Notes under the pieces: generated by a model
What the model was told of the DNA's origin: nothing
Seen by the model: only the letters and a program-made list of their open reading frames with translations
Databases searched by the model: none
Assembly (NCBI GenBank): GCA_946479075.1
Contig: CAMLDT010000241.1
Coordinates: 1-5,027, forward strand
DNA length: 5,027 nucleotides
Direction of reading: 5' to 3'
Source of the DNA: an uncultured Polaromonas sp.
Lineage (GTDB): Bacteria > Pseudomonadota > Gammaproteobacteria > Burkholderiales > Burkholderiaceae
Made by a program: the position numbers and the translations under genes
Part shown: positions 1-5,027 of the stretch, in pieces
Layout: each line of letters begins with the position of its first letter
Numbering within the stretch: position 1 is the stretch's first letter

Positions 1-182
1 TGACCAACTTCCGCGTGTCGGGCAAGGAAGACGCGATCAAGATCACGCCGCCTATCGAGCTGACCCTCGAATACGGCGTCGAGTTCATTGAGGAAGACGA
101 GCTGGTCGAAATCACGCCGAAGTCGGTTCGCCTGCGCAAGCGCCACCTCAAGGAAAGCGACCGCAAGCGGGCCAGCCGCTGA
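1..182 (+). CDS. typA: TypA/BipA translational GTPase, C-terminal fragment
   Basis: This is the 3' end of a gene that starts outside the window; the first complete codon is at base 3, leaving 59 codons before TGA at 180-182. The peptide contains IELTLEYGVEFIEEDELVEI followed by TPKSVRLRKRHL, the highly conserved end of TypA/BipA. TypA is a ribosome-associated translational GTPase related to EF-G and LepA, needed in many bacteria for ribosome assembly and growth under cold or stress. The basic tail (RKRHLKESDRKRASR) is typical of the ribosome-binding C-terminal domain. The GTPase domain is not in view, so its motifs cannot be checked. A strong terminator follows directly. The identity is secure because this tail is distinctive and differs from EF-G and LepA. 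Confidence 0.95.
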   Translation, partial: TNFRVSGKEDAIKITPPIELTLEYGVEFIEEDELVEITPKSVRLRKRHLKESDRKRASR

Positions 183-204
183 GCTTGACGCACGGACGGG
201 CAGG

Positions 205-239
205 GCGGAACCGGGTGATACCTGCTTCCGCTTTTTTTT
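205..239 (+). terminator. Rho-independent terminator after typA
   Basis: GCGGAA (205-210) pairs with TTCCGC (226-231). After one C/C mismatch (211/225) the stem continues with CGGGT (212-216) against ACCTG (220-224), including one G-T pair, around a three-base GAT loop. Eight T residues (232-239) follow directly. This is a textbook intrinsic terminator, 22 bp past the typA stop. Its T-tract ends only 12 bases before the next start codon, so it also sits where the leader and ribosome binding site of the downstream gene should be. Confidence 0.9.
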
Positions 240-251
240 GTTTGGACACCC

Positions 252-1136
252 ATGAAACTGACACATAGCCGCGCTGTTTTCCTGATGGTCGGGGTCACCC
301 TGATGTGGTCGATTGCCGGCGTCGTGACGCGGCATCTGGAGTCGGCGCGCAGTTTTGAAGTGACTTTCTGGCGCAGCTTTTTCACCTTGCTGGCGCTGCT
401 GGTGATCCTGCCGCTGTTCCAGGGGCGGCAGGTGTTCTCGCGCATCCGCCATGCCGGACCTTATCTGTGGATCTCCGGTGTCTGCTGGAGCATCATGTTC
501 ACCGCCTTTATGCTGGCCTTGACCATGACGACCGTGGCCAATGTGCTGATCACGCTAGCGCTCGGGCCCTTTCTGACGGCGCTGGCTGCCAGCTTTTTCA
601 TTGGCCACCGGATCGCCCCGCGGACCTGGGCCGCGATTGCCGTGGCCGGCGTGGGCATCGCGTGGATGTATGGCAGCCAGGTCAGCCTGGGTGGGGGCCT
701 TGCGCAGTTTGCGGGCACGCTGGTGGCCTTGCTGGTGCCCATCGCGGCGGCGGTGAACTGGACCGTGGTGCAGCGCAGCCAGGCCCACGGCGAAAAAATC
801 GACCTGGTGCCGGCCGTGCTGGTGGGTGCCGCAATTTCCGCGCTCACAACGCTGCCGCTGGCTTTCCCGTTTGCGGCGACCGGGCGCGATCTGGGCTTGC
901 TGGCACTACTCGGGCTGGTGCAACTGGCGATTCCCTGTGTGCTATCGGTGATCTGCGCCCGCGTGCTCAAGGCCCCCGAGGTGGCGTTGCTGGCGCTGCT
1001 GGAGATTATTTTCGGCATTTTGCTGGCCTGGCTGGGCGCCGGGGAAGTACCTGCCGCCACCGTACTGAGCGGCGGCCTGCTGGTCATCGGCGCGCTGGTG
1101 GCCAATGAATTGATGGGATGGAGACAGAGGGTATGA
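252..1136 (+). CDS. EamA/DMT-superfamily membrane transporter
   Basis: A 294-residue protein of about ten hydrophobic helices (roughly residues 8-26, 36-56, 67-88, 92-115, 122-140, 150-170, 185-205, 213-235, 240-262 and 268-288), with basic residues at the start (MKLTHSR) and end (GWRQRV). Length and the two five-helix halves match the EamA family of the drug/metabolite transporter superfamily, inner-membrane exporters of metabolites or amino acids. Family-like stretches are FWRSFF in helix 2, ANVLITLALGPFLTALAA in helix 4, and ALLALLEIIFGILLAWL in helix 9. The substrate cannot be told from sequence. The chosen ATG has only a weak GGA (244-246) before it, but gives a proper N-terminus and first helix. 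The gene ends in an ATGA overlap with the next, so the two are probably co-transcribed and translationally coupled. A link to valine or acyl-CoA metabolism is possible but unproven. Confidence 0.9.
   Translation: MKLTHSRAVFLMVGVTLMWSIAGVVTRHLESARSFEVTFWRSFFTLLALLVILPLFQGRQVFSRIRHAGPYLWISGVCWSIMFTAFMLALTMTTVANVLITLALGPFLTALAASFFIGHRIAPRTWAAIAVAGVGIAWMYGSQVSLGGGLAQFAGTLVALLVPIAAAVNWTVVQRSQAHGEKIDLVPAVLVGAAISALTTLPLAFPFAATGRDLGLLALLGLVQLAIPCVLSVICARVLKAPEVALLALLEIIFGILLAWLGAGEVPAATVLSGGLLVIGALVANELMGWRQRV
1120..1124 (+). promoter_or_regulatory. Ribosome binding site deciding the hydrolase start
   Basis: GGAGA lies eight bases before the ATG at 1133-1135, inside the last codons of the transporter gene. 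This spacing favours the 1133 start, which overlaps the upstream TGA as ATGA, over the in-frame ATG at 1118. That alternative would add five residues (METEG) and has only a poorly placed purine run before it. Confidence 0.6.
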
Positions 1137-2260
1137 GGACGTACGAAACAAAGAACACCGGGGAGGTGCTGACCGAAGTGCGCGGCGGCGTGGGCTTCAT
1201 CACGCTCAACCGGCCCAAGGCGCTCAACGCGCTGTCGCTGCCCATGGTGCGCGAACTGGCGGCCGCGCTGACGGCCTGGCGGGACGATGCGGCTGTGCTG
1301 GGCGTGGCGGTACGCGGCACCAACAAGGCCGGCCGTCCCGGCACGCCCGAGGCGCTGTTTGGCGGTTTCTCGGCCGGCGGCGATATCCGCTTTTTCCACG
1401 AGGCGGCGCTGGCCGGCGACCGCGCACTGGACGACTTTTTCACCGAGGAATACCGACTCAACCAGCTGATCCACAGCTATCCCAAGCCCTACATCGCTTT
1501 CATGGACGGTGTGGTGATGGGCGGTGGCATGGGGATTTCGCAGGGTGCGACAGTGCGTATCGTCACCGAGCGCAGCAAGCTCGCGATGCCCGAAACCAAC
1601 ATCGGCCTGTTTCCCGATGTGGGCGGCGGCTACTTCCTGAGCCGCTGTCCTGGCAGCGTGGGTGAATACCTGGCGCTGACCGGCGTGGTGATCCATGCGG
1701 ACGAGGCGCTGGCTTATGGCCTGGCCGATGTGAAGCTGCCGGCAGCGGATCTGCCCGCGCTGTGGCAGTCGCTGGGCGATCAGGACCTGGCGTCGGCGGC
1801 TGCGCTGGAGGCCTGGATTGCTACACATTTGATAGCTGGTGGCGCCCGTCAGGAAAGGGCTGGATGCCAATTTGATCAATATTTTTCACTGGCCCGTGTG
1901 AAACACATCGTGGATGCGCTGGACGCTTCACCCGATGAGGCGGCCCGCAAGATCGCCGCCATGCTGCGCAAGCGTTCGCCGCTGATGCTGCATGTCACGC
2001 TGGAGCAAATCCGCCGTGCGCGCACCATGACACTGGCCGACGACCTGCGCATGGAGCGTGACATCGTCCACCATTGCTTCCATTGGCGTCCCGGCGCAGC
2101 CAGTGAGACGGTCGAAGGCATTCGTGCGCTGGCCATCGACAAGGACTACACGCCGAAGTGGAACCCGGCACGCATTGAAGACGTCAAGCCCGAGATGATT
2201 CAGGCCTTTTTTACCAGCCCCTGGACAGCAGACCACCATCCCCTGCGCGACCTGGCCTGA
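1133..2260 (+). CDS. 3-hydroxyisobutyryl-CoA hydrolase (enoyl-CoA hydratase/isomerase family)
   Basis: A 375-residue crotonase-fold protein, close to the usual length of HIBYL-CoA hydrolases (human HIBCH 386). These cytosolic enzymes hydrolyse 3-hydroxyisobutyryl-CoA to 3-hydroxyisobutyrate and CoA in valine degradation. Seen here: NRPKALNAL near residue 26; SAGGDIR near 80-86, the first oxyanion-hole loop; MDGVVMGGGMGIS, the second; and PETNIGLFPDVGGGYFLSR, the HIBCH signature. Glu154 and Asp162 in it are eight residues apart, as are catalytic Glu169 and Asp177 of human HIBCH. The C-terminal part (HVTLEQIRRARTMTLADDL, then DVKPEMIQAFF) also fits HIBCH rather than a plain hydratase. The start overlaps the transporter stop as ATGA; an ATG at 1118 is the alternative. 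The loop before the first motif (RGTNKAGRPGTPEALFGGFS) looks longer than usual. Residues about 229-252 have aberrant codon use; see the repeat entry. Confidence 0.9.
   Translation: MRTYETKNTGEVLTEVRGGVGFITLNRPKALNALSLPMVRELAAALTAWRDDAAVLGVAVRGTNKAGRPGTPEALFGGFSAGGDIRFFHEAALAGDRALDDFFTEEYRLNQLIHSYPKPYIAFMDGVVMGGGMGISQGATVRIVTERSKLAMPETNIGLFPDVGGGYFLSRCPGSVGEYLALTGVVIHADEALAYGLADVKLPAADLPALWQSLGDQDLASAAALEAWIATHLIAGGARQERAGCQFDQYFSLARVKHIVDALDASPDEAARKIAAMLRKRSPLMLHVTLEQIRRARTMTLADDLRMERDIVHHCFHWRPGAASETVEGIRALAIDKDYTPKWNPARIEDVKPEMIQAFFTSPWTADHHPLRDLA
1817..1888 (+). repeat. Possible small hairpin repeat absorbed in frame in the hydrolase gene
   Basis: Within the hydrolase, 24 codons use G or C in the third position only 6 times, and include ATA, AGG, GGA, ACA, TTG and TCA, unlike the G/C-ending codons on both sides. 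The core is an imperfect hairpin: TGGC (1840-1843) and GCCC (1844-1847) pair with GGGC (1857-1860) and GCCA (1866-1869), with TGGAT bulged on the 3' side. Perfect 7-bp copies of ATTTGAT (1827-1833 and 1870-1876) flank it. The layout GATAGCTG, TGGCGC, hairpin, AAGGGCT, GCCAATTTGA resembles from memory a short intergenic repeat common in Comamonadaceae genomes, but no second copy exists in this window to prove it. The reading frame stays open, adding a linker-like peptide (LIAGGARQERAGCQFDQYF) between the catalytic core and the C-terminal region. Coordinates are approximate. Confidence 0.5.
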
Positions 2261-2263
2261 GCC

Positions 2264-2280
2264 CGGGCGCTGCCAGCCCG
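2264..2280. terminator. Weak hairpin between convergent genes
   Basis: CGGGC (2264-2268) pairs perfectly with GCCCG (2276-2280) around a seven-base loop, in the 26-bp gap between the converging hydrolase and VIT genes. It is the only structure there and could act on both transcripts. No T-tract follows on either strand, so it is not a convincing intrinsic terminator. Confidence 0.3.
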
Positions 2281-2286
2281 CTCAAT

Positions 2287-2976
2287 TCACACCACGGCGC
2301 CAAACAGGGTGCCCACGCCGGCCGTGATCACCATCGCGAGCGCGCCCCAGAAGGTCACCCGCCAGGCGCCGGTCAGGACCGACGCGCCGCCGGCGCGCGC
2401 TGCCACCGCACCCAGCAAGGCCAGGAAGAACAGCGATGTGCCGGCCATCCATGGAATCATCCCGCCGTAGGGCACCACCCCAGCCACCAGCAGGGGCAAG
2501 GCTGCGCCCACCGCAAAACTGGCGGCCGAGGCCAGCGCCGCCTGGATCGGGCGGGCGCTGAACGCCTCTGAAATGCCCAGCTCGTCGCGTGCATGGGCGC
2601 CCAGCGCGTCATGCGCCATCAGTTGCGTGGCGACCTGATGGGCGAGGTCGGGCGCCAGTCCGCGTGTTTCATAAATGGCGGTCAGTTCCCGCATTTCGGC
2701 CGCGGGGTCGGCCTTGAGTTCGGCACGTTCACGCGCCAGATCGGCTTTTTCGGTGTCTGCCTGGGAATGCACCGAAACGTATTCGCCGGCGGCCATGGAC
2801 ATGGCGCCGGCGGTCAGTCCGGCCACGCCGGTGAGCAAAATGCTGCCCGGCGTGGTGTGGGCCGCCGCCACACCAATCATCAGGCTGGCCGTGGAGACAA
2901 TGCCGTCATTGGCCCCCAGCACCGCCGCGCGGAGCCAGCCGATACGCGCTGTTTTGTGACGTTCGAGGTGTCGCAT
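2287..2976 (-). CDS. VIT1/CCC1-family iron/manganese transporter
   Basis: A 229-residue membrane protein of the vacuolar iron transporter family, the usual length for bacterial members. The N-terminus (RHLERHKTARIGWLRAAVLG) runs into the family signature GANDGIVSTASLMIGVAAA in helix 1, with the conserved Asp at residue 24. Helix 2 has AGAMSMAAGEYVSV, with methionines and Glu65 on the presumed ion path. Residues about 71-140 form the hydrophilic segment rich in Glu, Asp and Lys (TEKADLARERAELKADPAAE) that in plant VIT1 binds metal on the cytoplasmic side. Three more helices follow at about 144-169, 172-194 and 205-228. Plant and yeast relatives move Fe2+ or Mn2+ out of the cytosol by proton exchange; in bacteria, export or detoxification is inferred. 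It begins 33 bp after the cytochrome b561 gene on the same strand, so a shared transcript is likely. No strong ribosome binding site is visible, only a purine run about eight bases upstream. Confidence 0.92.
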   Translation of the reverse strand: MRHLERHKTARIGWLRAAVLGANDGIVSTASLMIGVAAAHTTPGSILLTGVAGLTAGAMSMAAGEYVSVHSQADTEKADLARERAELKADPAAEMRELTAIYETRGLAPDLAHQVATQLMAHDALGAHARDELGISEAFSARPIQAALASAASFAVGAALPLLVAGVVPYGGMIPWMAGTSLFFLALLGAVAARAGGASVLTGAWRVTFWGALAMVITAGVGTLFGAVV

Positions 2977-3009
2977 GGAGTCTTTCAGTGAGGAGGGTAT
3001 GACCCGGGA

Positions 3010-3558
3010 TCAGCGCCGGTCCCACAACATTCGCCGCAGGGTGTTGTCGCGCACGATGTAGTGGTGAAAAAGAGCTGCAGTTGCATGCAGTCCCAGCAAG
3101 AAATAGCCGGCCGTGGCGCCTGCTTCGTGAATTTCCTTGAGCAGGCCGGCCGTGGTCCTGTTCTCCGTGATGAGCACCGGCAGTTGCAGGCCCAAAAAGG
3201 GCACCGGCTGACCACTGGCATTGAGAGCCAGCCATCCAGCCAGCGGCATGGCGACCATGAGGAGGTACAGGGAAAACTGCACCACGCCAGACAGCCTGCG
3301 TTGCCAGAGCGGCAGGCCCGGAACAATGGAGGGCACACGCGTCGTCATCCGCACGGCAATGCGAAGCCAGACCAGAAAAAACACGGACATGCCGAGCATG
3401 TAGTGCCAGGTTTTCAGGCCATTGCGGGCATCGCTGCCTTTGGGGAAACTATCGCTCAAGATCATGGCGCCGTACACCGCGGCCAGCAGGGGCAGCATGC
3501 ACCAGTGCAAGCCCATGGACAGCCGGTTGTAACGAAAATTTTCTGGTGGGGGTTTCAT
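3010..3558 (-). CDS. Cytochrome b561 (CybB-type di-haem membrane protein)
   Basis: A 182-residue four-helix inner-membrane cytochrome. Helices lie at about 15-34, 50-69, 90-112 and 147-168. The four expected haem-b ligands are His18 (MGLHW), His52 (TWHYMLG), His144 (KEIHEAG) and His158 (GLHATAAL). The last three have exactly the 92- and 14-residue spacing of E. coli CybB (His45, His137, His151). CybB is reported to be a superoxide:ubiquinone oxidoreductase; for relatives in general, electron transfer with the quinone pool is the safe statement. The N-terminal NRLSMGLHW is typical of the family. There is no good ribosome binding site before the ATG (upstream reads CAAAATTCC). The gene comes first in an apparent unit with the VIT-family transporter, and its upstream gap holds a tandem CTTAA array and an FNR-like box, suggesting two-component or redox control. 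Confidence 0.93.
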   Translation of the reverse strand: MKPPPENFRYNRLSMGLHWCMLPLLAAVYGAMILSDSFPKGSDARNGLKTWHYMLGMSVFFLVWLRIAVRMTTRVPSIVPGLPLWQRRLSGVVQFSLYLLMVAMPLAGWLALNASGQPVPFLGLQLPVLITENRTTAGLLKEIHEAGATAGYFLLGLHATAALFHHYIVRDNTLRRMLWDRR

Positions 3559-3594
3559 GGAATTTTGCCAGGACGGGTTATGGGGGCCAGGATT

Positions 3595-3608
3595 GCCAGG
3601 GCCCTGGC
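3595..3608. promoter_or_regulatory. Perfect 14-bp palindrome upstream of cytochrome b561
   Basis: GCCAGGGCCCTGGC is its own reverse complement and lies 37-50 bases before the cytochrome start codon. A longer alternative pairs GGCCAGG (3585-3591) with CCTGGCC (3603-3609). GCCAGG also recurs at 3567-3572. It could be a regulator site or a leader hairpin; the protein or role is unknown. Confidence 0.35.
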
Positions 3609-3648
3609 CGGCCCGGTTGCCGTGAGACAGCCAGTCTGCGGCTGCCGA

Positions 3649-3676
3649 CTTAACGCCGCCTTAACGCCGACTTAAG
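3649..3676 (-). promoter_or_regulatory. Tandem CTTAA operator, PmrA/QseB-like (OmpR-family response regulator)
   Basis: CTTAAC at 3649, CTTAAC at 3660 and CTTAAG at 3671 repeat at an exact 11-bp period, separated by GCCGC and GCCGA. The known PmrA box is two CTTAA-type hexamers separated by five bases, the same 11-bp period; here there are three half-sites. The site lies 91 bp before the cytochrome b561 start codon, and no other start codon lies nearby in a suitable direction, so that gene is the likely target. The strand is set by this inferred target. No clear -10 was seen downstream, so activation versus repression cannot be judged, and no response-regulator gene is in the window. Confidence 0.55.
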
Positions 3677-3780
3677 CTGCTGTTGCCATCCTGCGCTGAA
3701 TAAACGAAGGCCGCTCCGGTTGGCGATCAAGCTGCGGAATTGTGCGCTCAACAGTGTTGGCGACATCGGGCCGCACGGCG

Positions 3781-3794
3781 TTGACCTGGATCAA
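3781..3794. promoter_or_regulatory. FNR/Anr/Dnr-like binding site
   Basis: TTGAC-CTGG-ATCAA matches the TTGAT-N4-ATCAA consensus of FNR/CRP-family oxygen and nitric-oxide regulators at nine of ten half-site positions. Its centre (3787.5) is about 230 bp before the cytochrome b561 start. A -41.5 placement would put transcription starts near 3746 (minus) or 3829 (plus), but neither has a good -10. It fits a redox-regulated cytochrome gene, yet short matches arise by chance. Confidence 0.4.
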
Positions 3795-3862
3795 GGGCGG
3801 ATTTATTCCTGCTCTCCAGGAGCGTGACTGCCGCCGCCCCGGGCCTCAAAGCTGGGCGTAAC

Positions 3863-4678
3863 TCAGAGCTGGCGGTAAACCAGTTCGGCCAGCTTCATCA
3901 ATTCCTCGCGGGAGACCGCACCACTGAGGGCGTAACCAAAGCCCTGGTCCACCCAGTAAAACGAAGGCACCGGCCCATCGGTGCTGTAGCGAAAAGCGGT
4001 CTCGCGGCTGGCCGCGGTTGCACTCGAATTGCCGTCCACCGCACCCAGGTAAAGGGTGATCCGCCCGCCGGCCGCATTTTGAAACATGAACTGCGCGCGG
4101 GCGCCGCCCTCACCGGGCAGCAGGCGGCCTCCGACCAGTTCATACCCCTGCTCAGCCAGCACCGGCAGCTTCAGCGGCTTGCCCAGGCGTTTGGACAGCC
4201 ATTGCACCAAGTGTTCCTGCTGCGCGGCCGGCACTTCCACCGGATGGCGCACCTCGGGCGAGTACACCGCATGCGCGAGCGAGGCCTGGTGCACAAAAGC
4301 CTGCGTGGCACGGGCCGAGGCGCCCGCCAGTTGAGAAACCGCCGGCCTGTCCACGCGGCCATGCGACAACCAGCCCACGCCAAAGACCAGCACCACGGCG
4401 GCAGCCATGCCGCCCCAGCGCCACCACTGGTTCAGTTGCTGGCGGCCCAGGTCCACGCGGCGGGCAGCGGCAAGCAGGGTGTCGGGCACCGGTTCGCCGA
4501 GCAGCGGGCGGTGCAGGGCGCGCAGGGCTTCGCGCTGGGCCTGCCACGCCTGCTGCGTGTCCCGGGCGGCCGGATCGGCGTCCAGACCGGCCAGCACGGC
4601 GGCCTGCTGATCCCCCGGCAATTGCCCATCGATCAGCGCGTTGATCTTGTCCTGCATGAAAGCGTTCTGTGGGTCCAT
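3863..4678 (-). CDS. Membrane anti-sigma factor without zinc ligands
   Basis: A 271-residue single-span protein, encoded 5 bp after the ECF sigma gene. Residues about 8-60 (DKINALIDGQLPGDQQAAVLA onwards, then RDTQQAWQAQREALRAL) follow the pattern of RsiW-type anti-sigma domains, which bind the sigma factor in the cytoplasm. The HxxxCxxC zinc motif is missing; where CxxC would sit the protein reads DADPAARD, and there is no cysteine anywhere. One membrane helix follows at about 86-104 (GGMAAAVVLVFGVGWL). The periplasmic part (about 107-271) has the stretch ELVGGRLLPGEGGARAQFMF and the ending FYWVDQGFGYALSG, which I recognise from proteobacterial transmembrane anti-sigma proteins of the COG5662 type. 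Release probably depends on signalling through this domain or on proteolysis rather than thiol oxidation; this is inference. The first ATG is used; Met8 is an alternative. No strong ribosome binding site is visible, so translation may be coupled to the sigma gene. Confidence 0.85.
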   Translation of the reverse strand: MDPQNAFMQDKINALIDGQLPGDQQAAVLAGLDADPAARDTQQAWQAQREALRALHRPLLGEPVPDTLLAAARRVDLGRQQLNQWWRWGGMAAAVVLVFGVGWLSHGRVDRPAVSQLAGASARATQAFVHQASLAHAVYSPEVRHPVEVPAAQQEHLVQWLSKRLGKPLKLPVLAEQGYELVGGRLLPGEGGARAQFMFQNAAGGRITLYLGAVDGNSSATAASRETAFRYSTDGPVPSFYWVDQGFGYALSGAVSREELMKLAELVYRQL

Positions 4679-4683
4679 GGTGT

Positions 4684-5027
4684 TTACTTGAGTCGGCGCA
4701 TCAGCGGCCGGACCTGGCCCGCCGCCGGAGCAGCCGGGCCGTCCATCAGTTCGCGCAGGCGGGCGCGGGCGCGCGACAGGCGCGACATGACGGTGCCGAC
4801 CGGTACGCCCGTTATTTTTGCCACCTCGGCGTAGGACAGGTCTTCCAGGCTGACGAGCAGCAACACGGCCCGCTGCTCGTCCGGCAAGCGCAGCAGGCAG
4901 CGCTGCAGATCCAGCGATTGGGCGGTTGCGCTGCTGTCGGCGATTAGTTCATCGGCCACGTCGTCGGCATCGACCGGGGTTCCGGCAGCGGCGCGGCGCA
5001 CGGCTGCGCGAACCTGGTTCGCAAAAA
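4684..5027 (-). CDS. ECF-type RNA polymerase sigma factor, C-terminal part
   Basis: The reading frame is open to the window edge, so the true start lies outside; a GTG at 5001 is internal and not a credible start. The visible 113 residues begin FANQVRAAVRR, like the end of sigma region 2 (the LFxxxxNxxxxxxRR pattern). A short acidic linker (VDADDVADELIADSSA) follows, then sigma region 4: LQRCLLRLPDEQRAVLLLVS, LEDLSYAEVAKITGVPVGTV and MSRLSRARARLREL. The last two are the helix-turn-helix that reads the -35 element. The tail after MDG (PAAPAAGQVRPLMRRLK) is short and variable. As an ECF sigma factor it would direct RNA polymerase to a stress regulon and be held inactive by the membrane protein encoded just downstream, 5 bp away on the same strand. 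The signal sensed cannot be inferred. Group assignment needs region 2, which is not here. Confidence 0.93.
   Translation of the reverse strand, partial: FANQVRAAVRRAAAGTPVDADDVADELIADSSATAQSLDLQRCLLRLPDEQRAVLLLVSLEDLSYAEVAKITGVPVGTVMSRLSRARARLRELMDGPAAPAAGQVRPLMRRLK

Larger units (their letters stand above)
3559..3862. other. 304-bp regulatory intergenic region
   Basis: This gap separates the end of the anti-sigma gene from the start of cytochrome b561, both on the minus strand. I see no credible gene in it. It holds, from the cytochrome outwards, a perfect 14-bp palindrome (3595-3608), three CTTAA half-sites (3649-3676), a small inverted repeat CAACA/TGTTG (3749-3759), an FNR-like box (3781-3794), and GCTC/GAGC (3811-3823) inside GGCGG/CCGCC (3796-3835), a weak hairpin past the anti-sigma stop without a T-tract. 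No convincing -10/-35 pair was found on either strand. Confidence 0.6.

Noticed and set aside
1118..1132. Upstream in-frame ATG for the hydrolase
   Set aside because: It adds only METEG and has a worse ribosome binding site; the ATGA overlap with GGAGA at eight bases favours 1133.
461..1879. Open frame of 472 codons on the minus strand across the transporter and hydrolase genes
   Set aside because: It is antisense to two well-supported genes, with low-complexity His/Arg/Gln/Ala-rich composition and no recognisable domain: a normal by-product of high-GC coding sequence.
3061..3675. Open frame of 204 codons on the plus strand opposite cytochrome b561
   Set aside because: The opposite strand carries a complete cytochrome with all four haem ligands; this translation has no domain or membrane pattern.
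3697..3703. TGAATAA as a plus-strand -10 box following the CTTAA array
   Set aside because: Spacing to the last half-site is about 21 bases, no good -35 is present, and no plus-strand gene lies downstream.
3749..3759. Inverted repeat CAACA-G-TGTTG
   Set aside because: Five-base arms are expected by chance at this scale and no promoter or second copy supports it.
3824..4834. Open frame of 336 codons on the plus strand opposite the anti-sigma and sigma genes
   Set aside because: It starts at a GTG without usable spacing to AGGAG, has Arg/His/Gln-rich shadow composition, and lies opposite two genes with clear family signatures.

Overview
The window looks like ordinary chromosome from a GC-rich betaproteobacterium, most likely Comamonadaceae (Polaromonas, Rhodoferax or Acidovorax-like). 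This rests on strong G/C third-position bias, the protein families present, and a short hairpin repeat resembling those I recall from that family. No RNA gene, insertion sequence, CRISPR array or phage gene is visible.

Left part, + strand. The window opens in the last 59 codons of typA (bipA, translational GTPase), closed by a strong intrinsic terminator. Only 12 bases past its U-tract begins a ten-helix EamA/DMT-family exporter. Its stop codon overlaps, as ATGA, the start of a 3-hydroxyisobutyryl-CoA hydrolase (valine catabolism) with both catalytic acidic residues. That gene contains an AT-richer, rare-codon hairpin segment that looks like a small repeat absorbed in frame.

Middle, - strand. 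After a 26-bp convergent gap lie a VIT1/CCC1-family Fe/Mn transporter and, upstream of it by 33 bp, a four-helix cytochrome b561 with all four haem-ligand histidines. They read as a two-gene unit, cytochrome first. The 304-bp gap upstream of the cytochrome carries the main regulatory signals: three CTTAA half-sites at an exact 11-bp period (PmrA/QseB-like operator), an FNR/Anr-like palindrome, and a perfect 14-bp palindrome in the expected leader.

Right part, - strand. An ECF sigma factor (5' end outside the window) is followed 5 bp later by its membrane anti-sigma factor. The anti-sigma lacks cysteine altogether, so it cannot be a classical redox-type zinc anti-sigma. The pair reads towards the cytochrome b561/VIT unit, so the right half may be an envelope, redox or metal stress locus. 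That functional link is inference.

I found no convincing new multi-gene system. The items most worth checking are the absorbed repeat in the hydrolase gene and the tandem operator array before the cytochrome gene.
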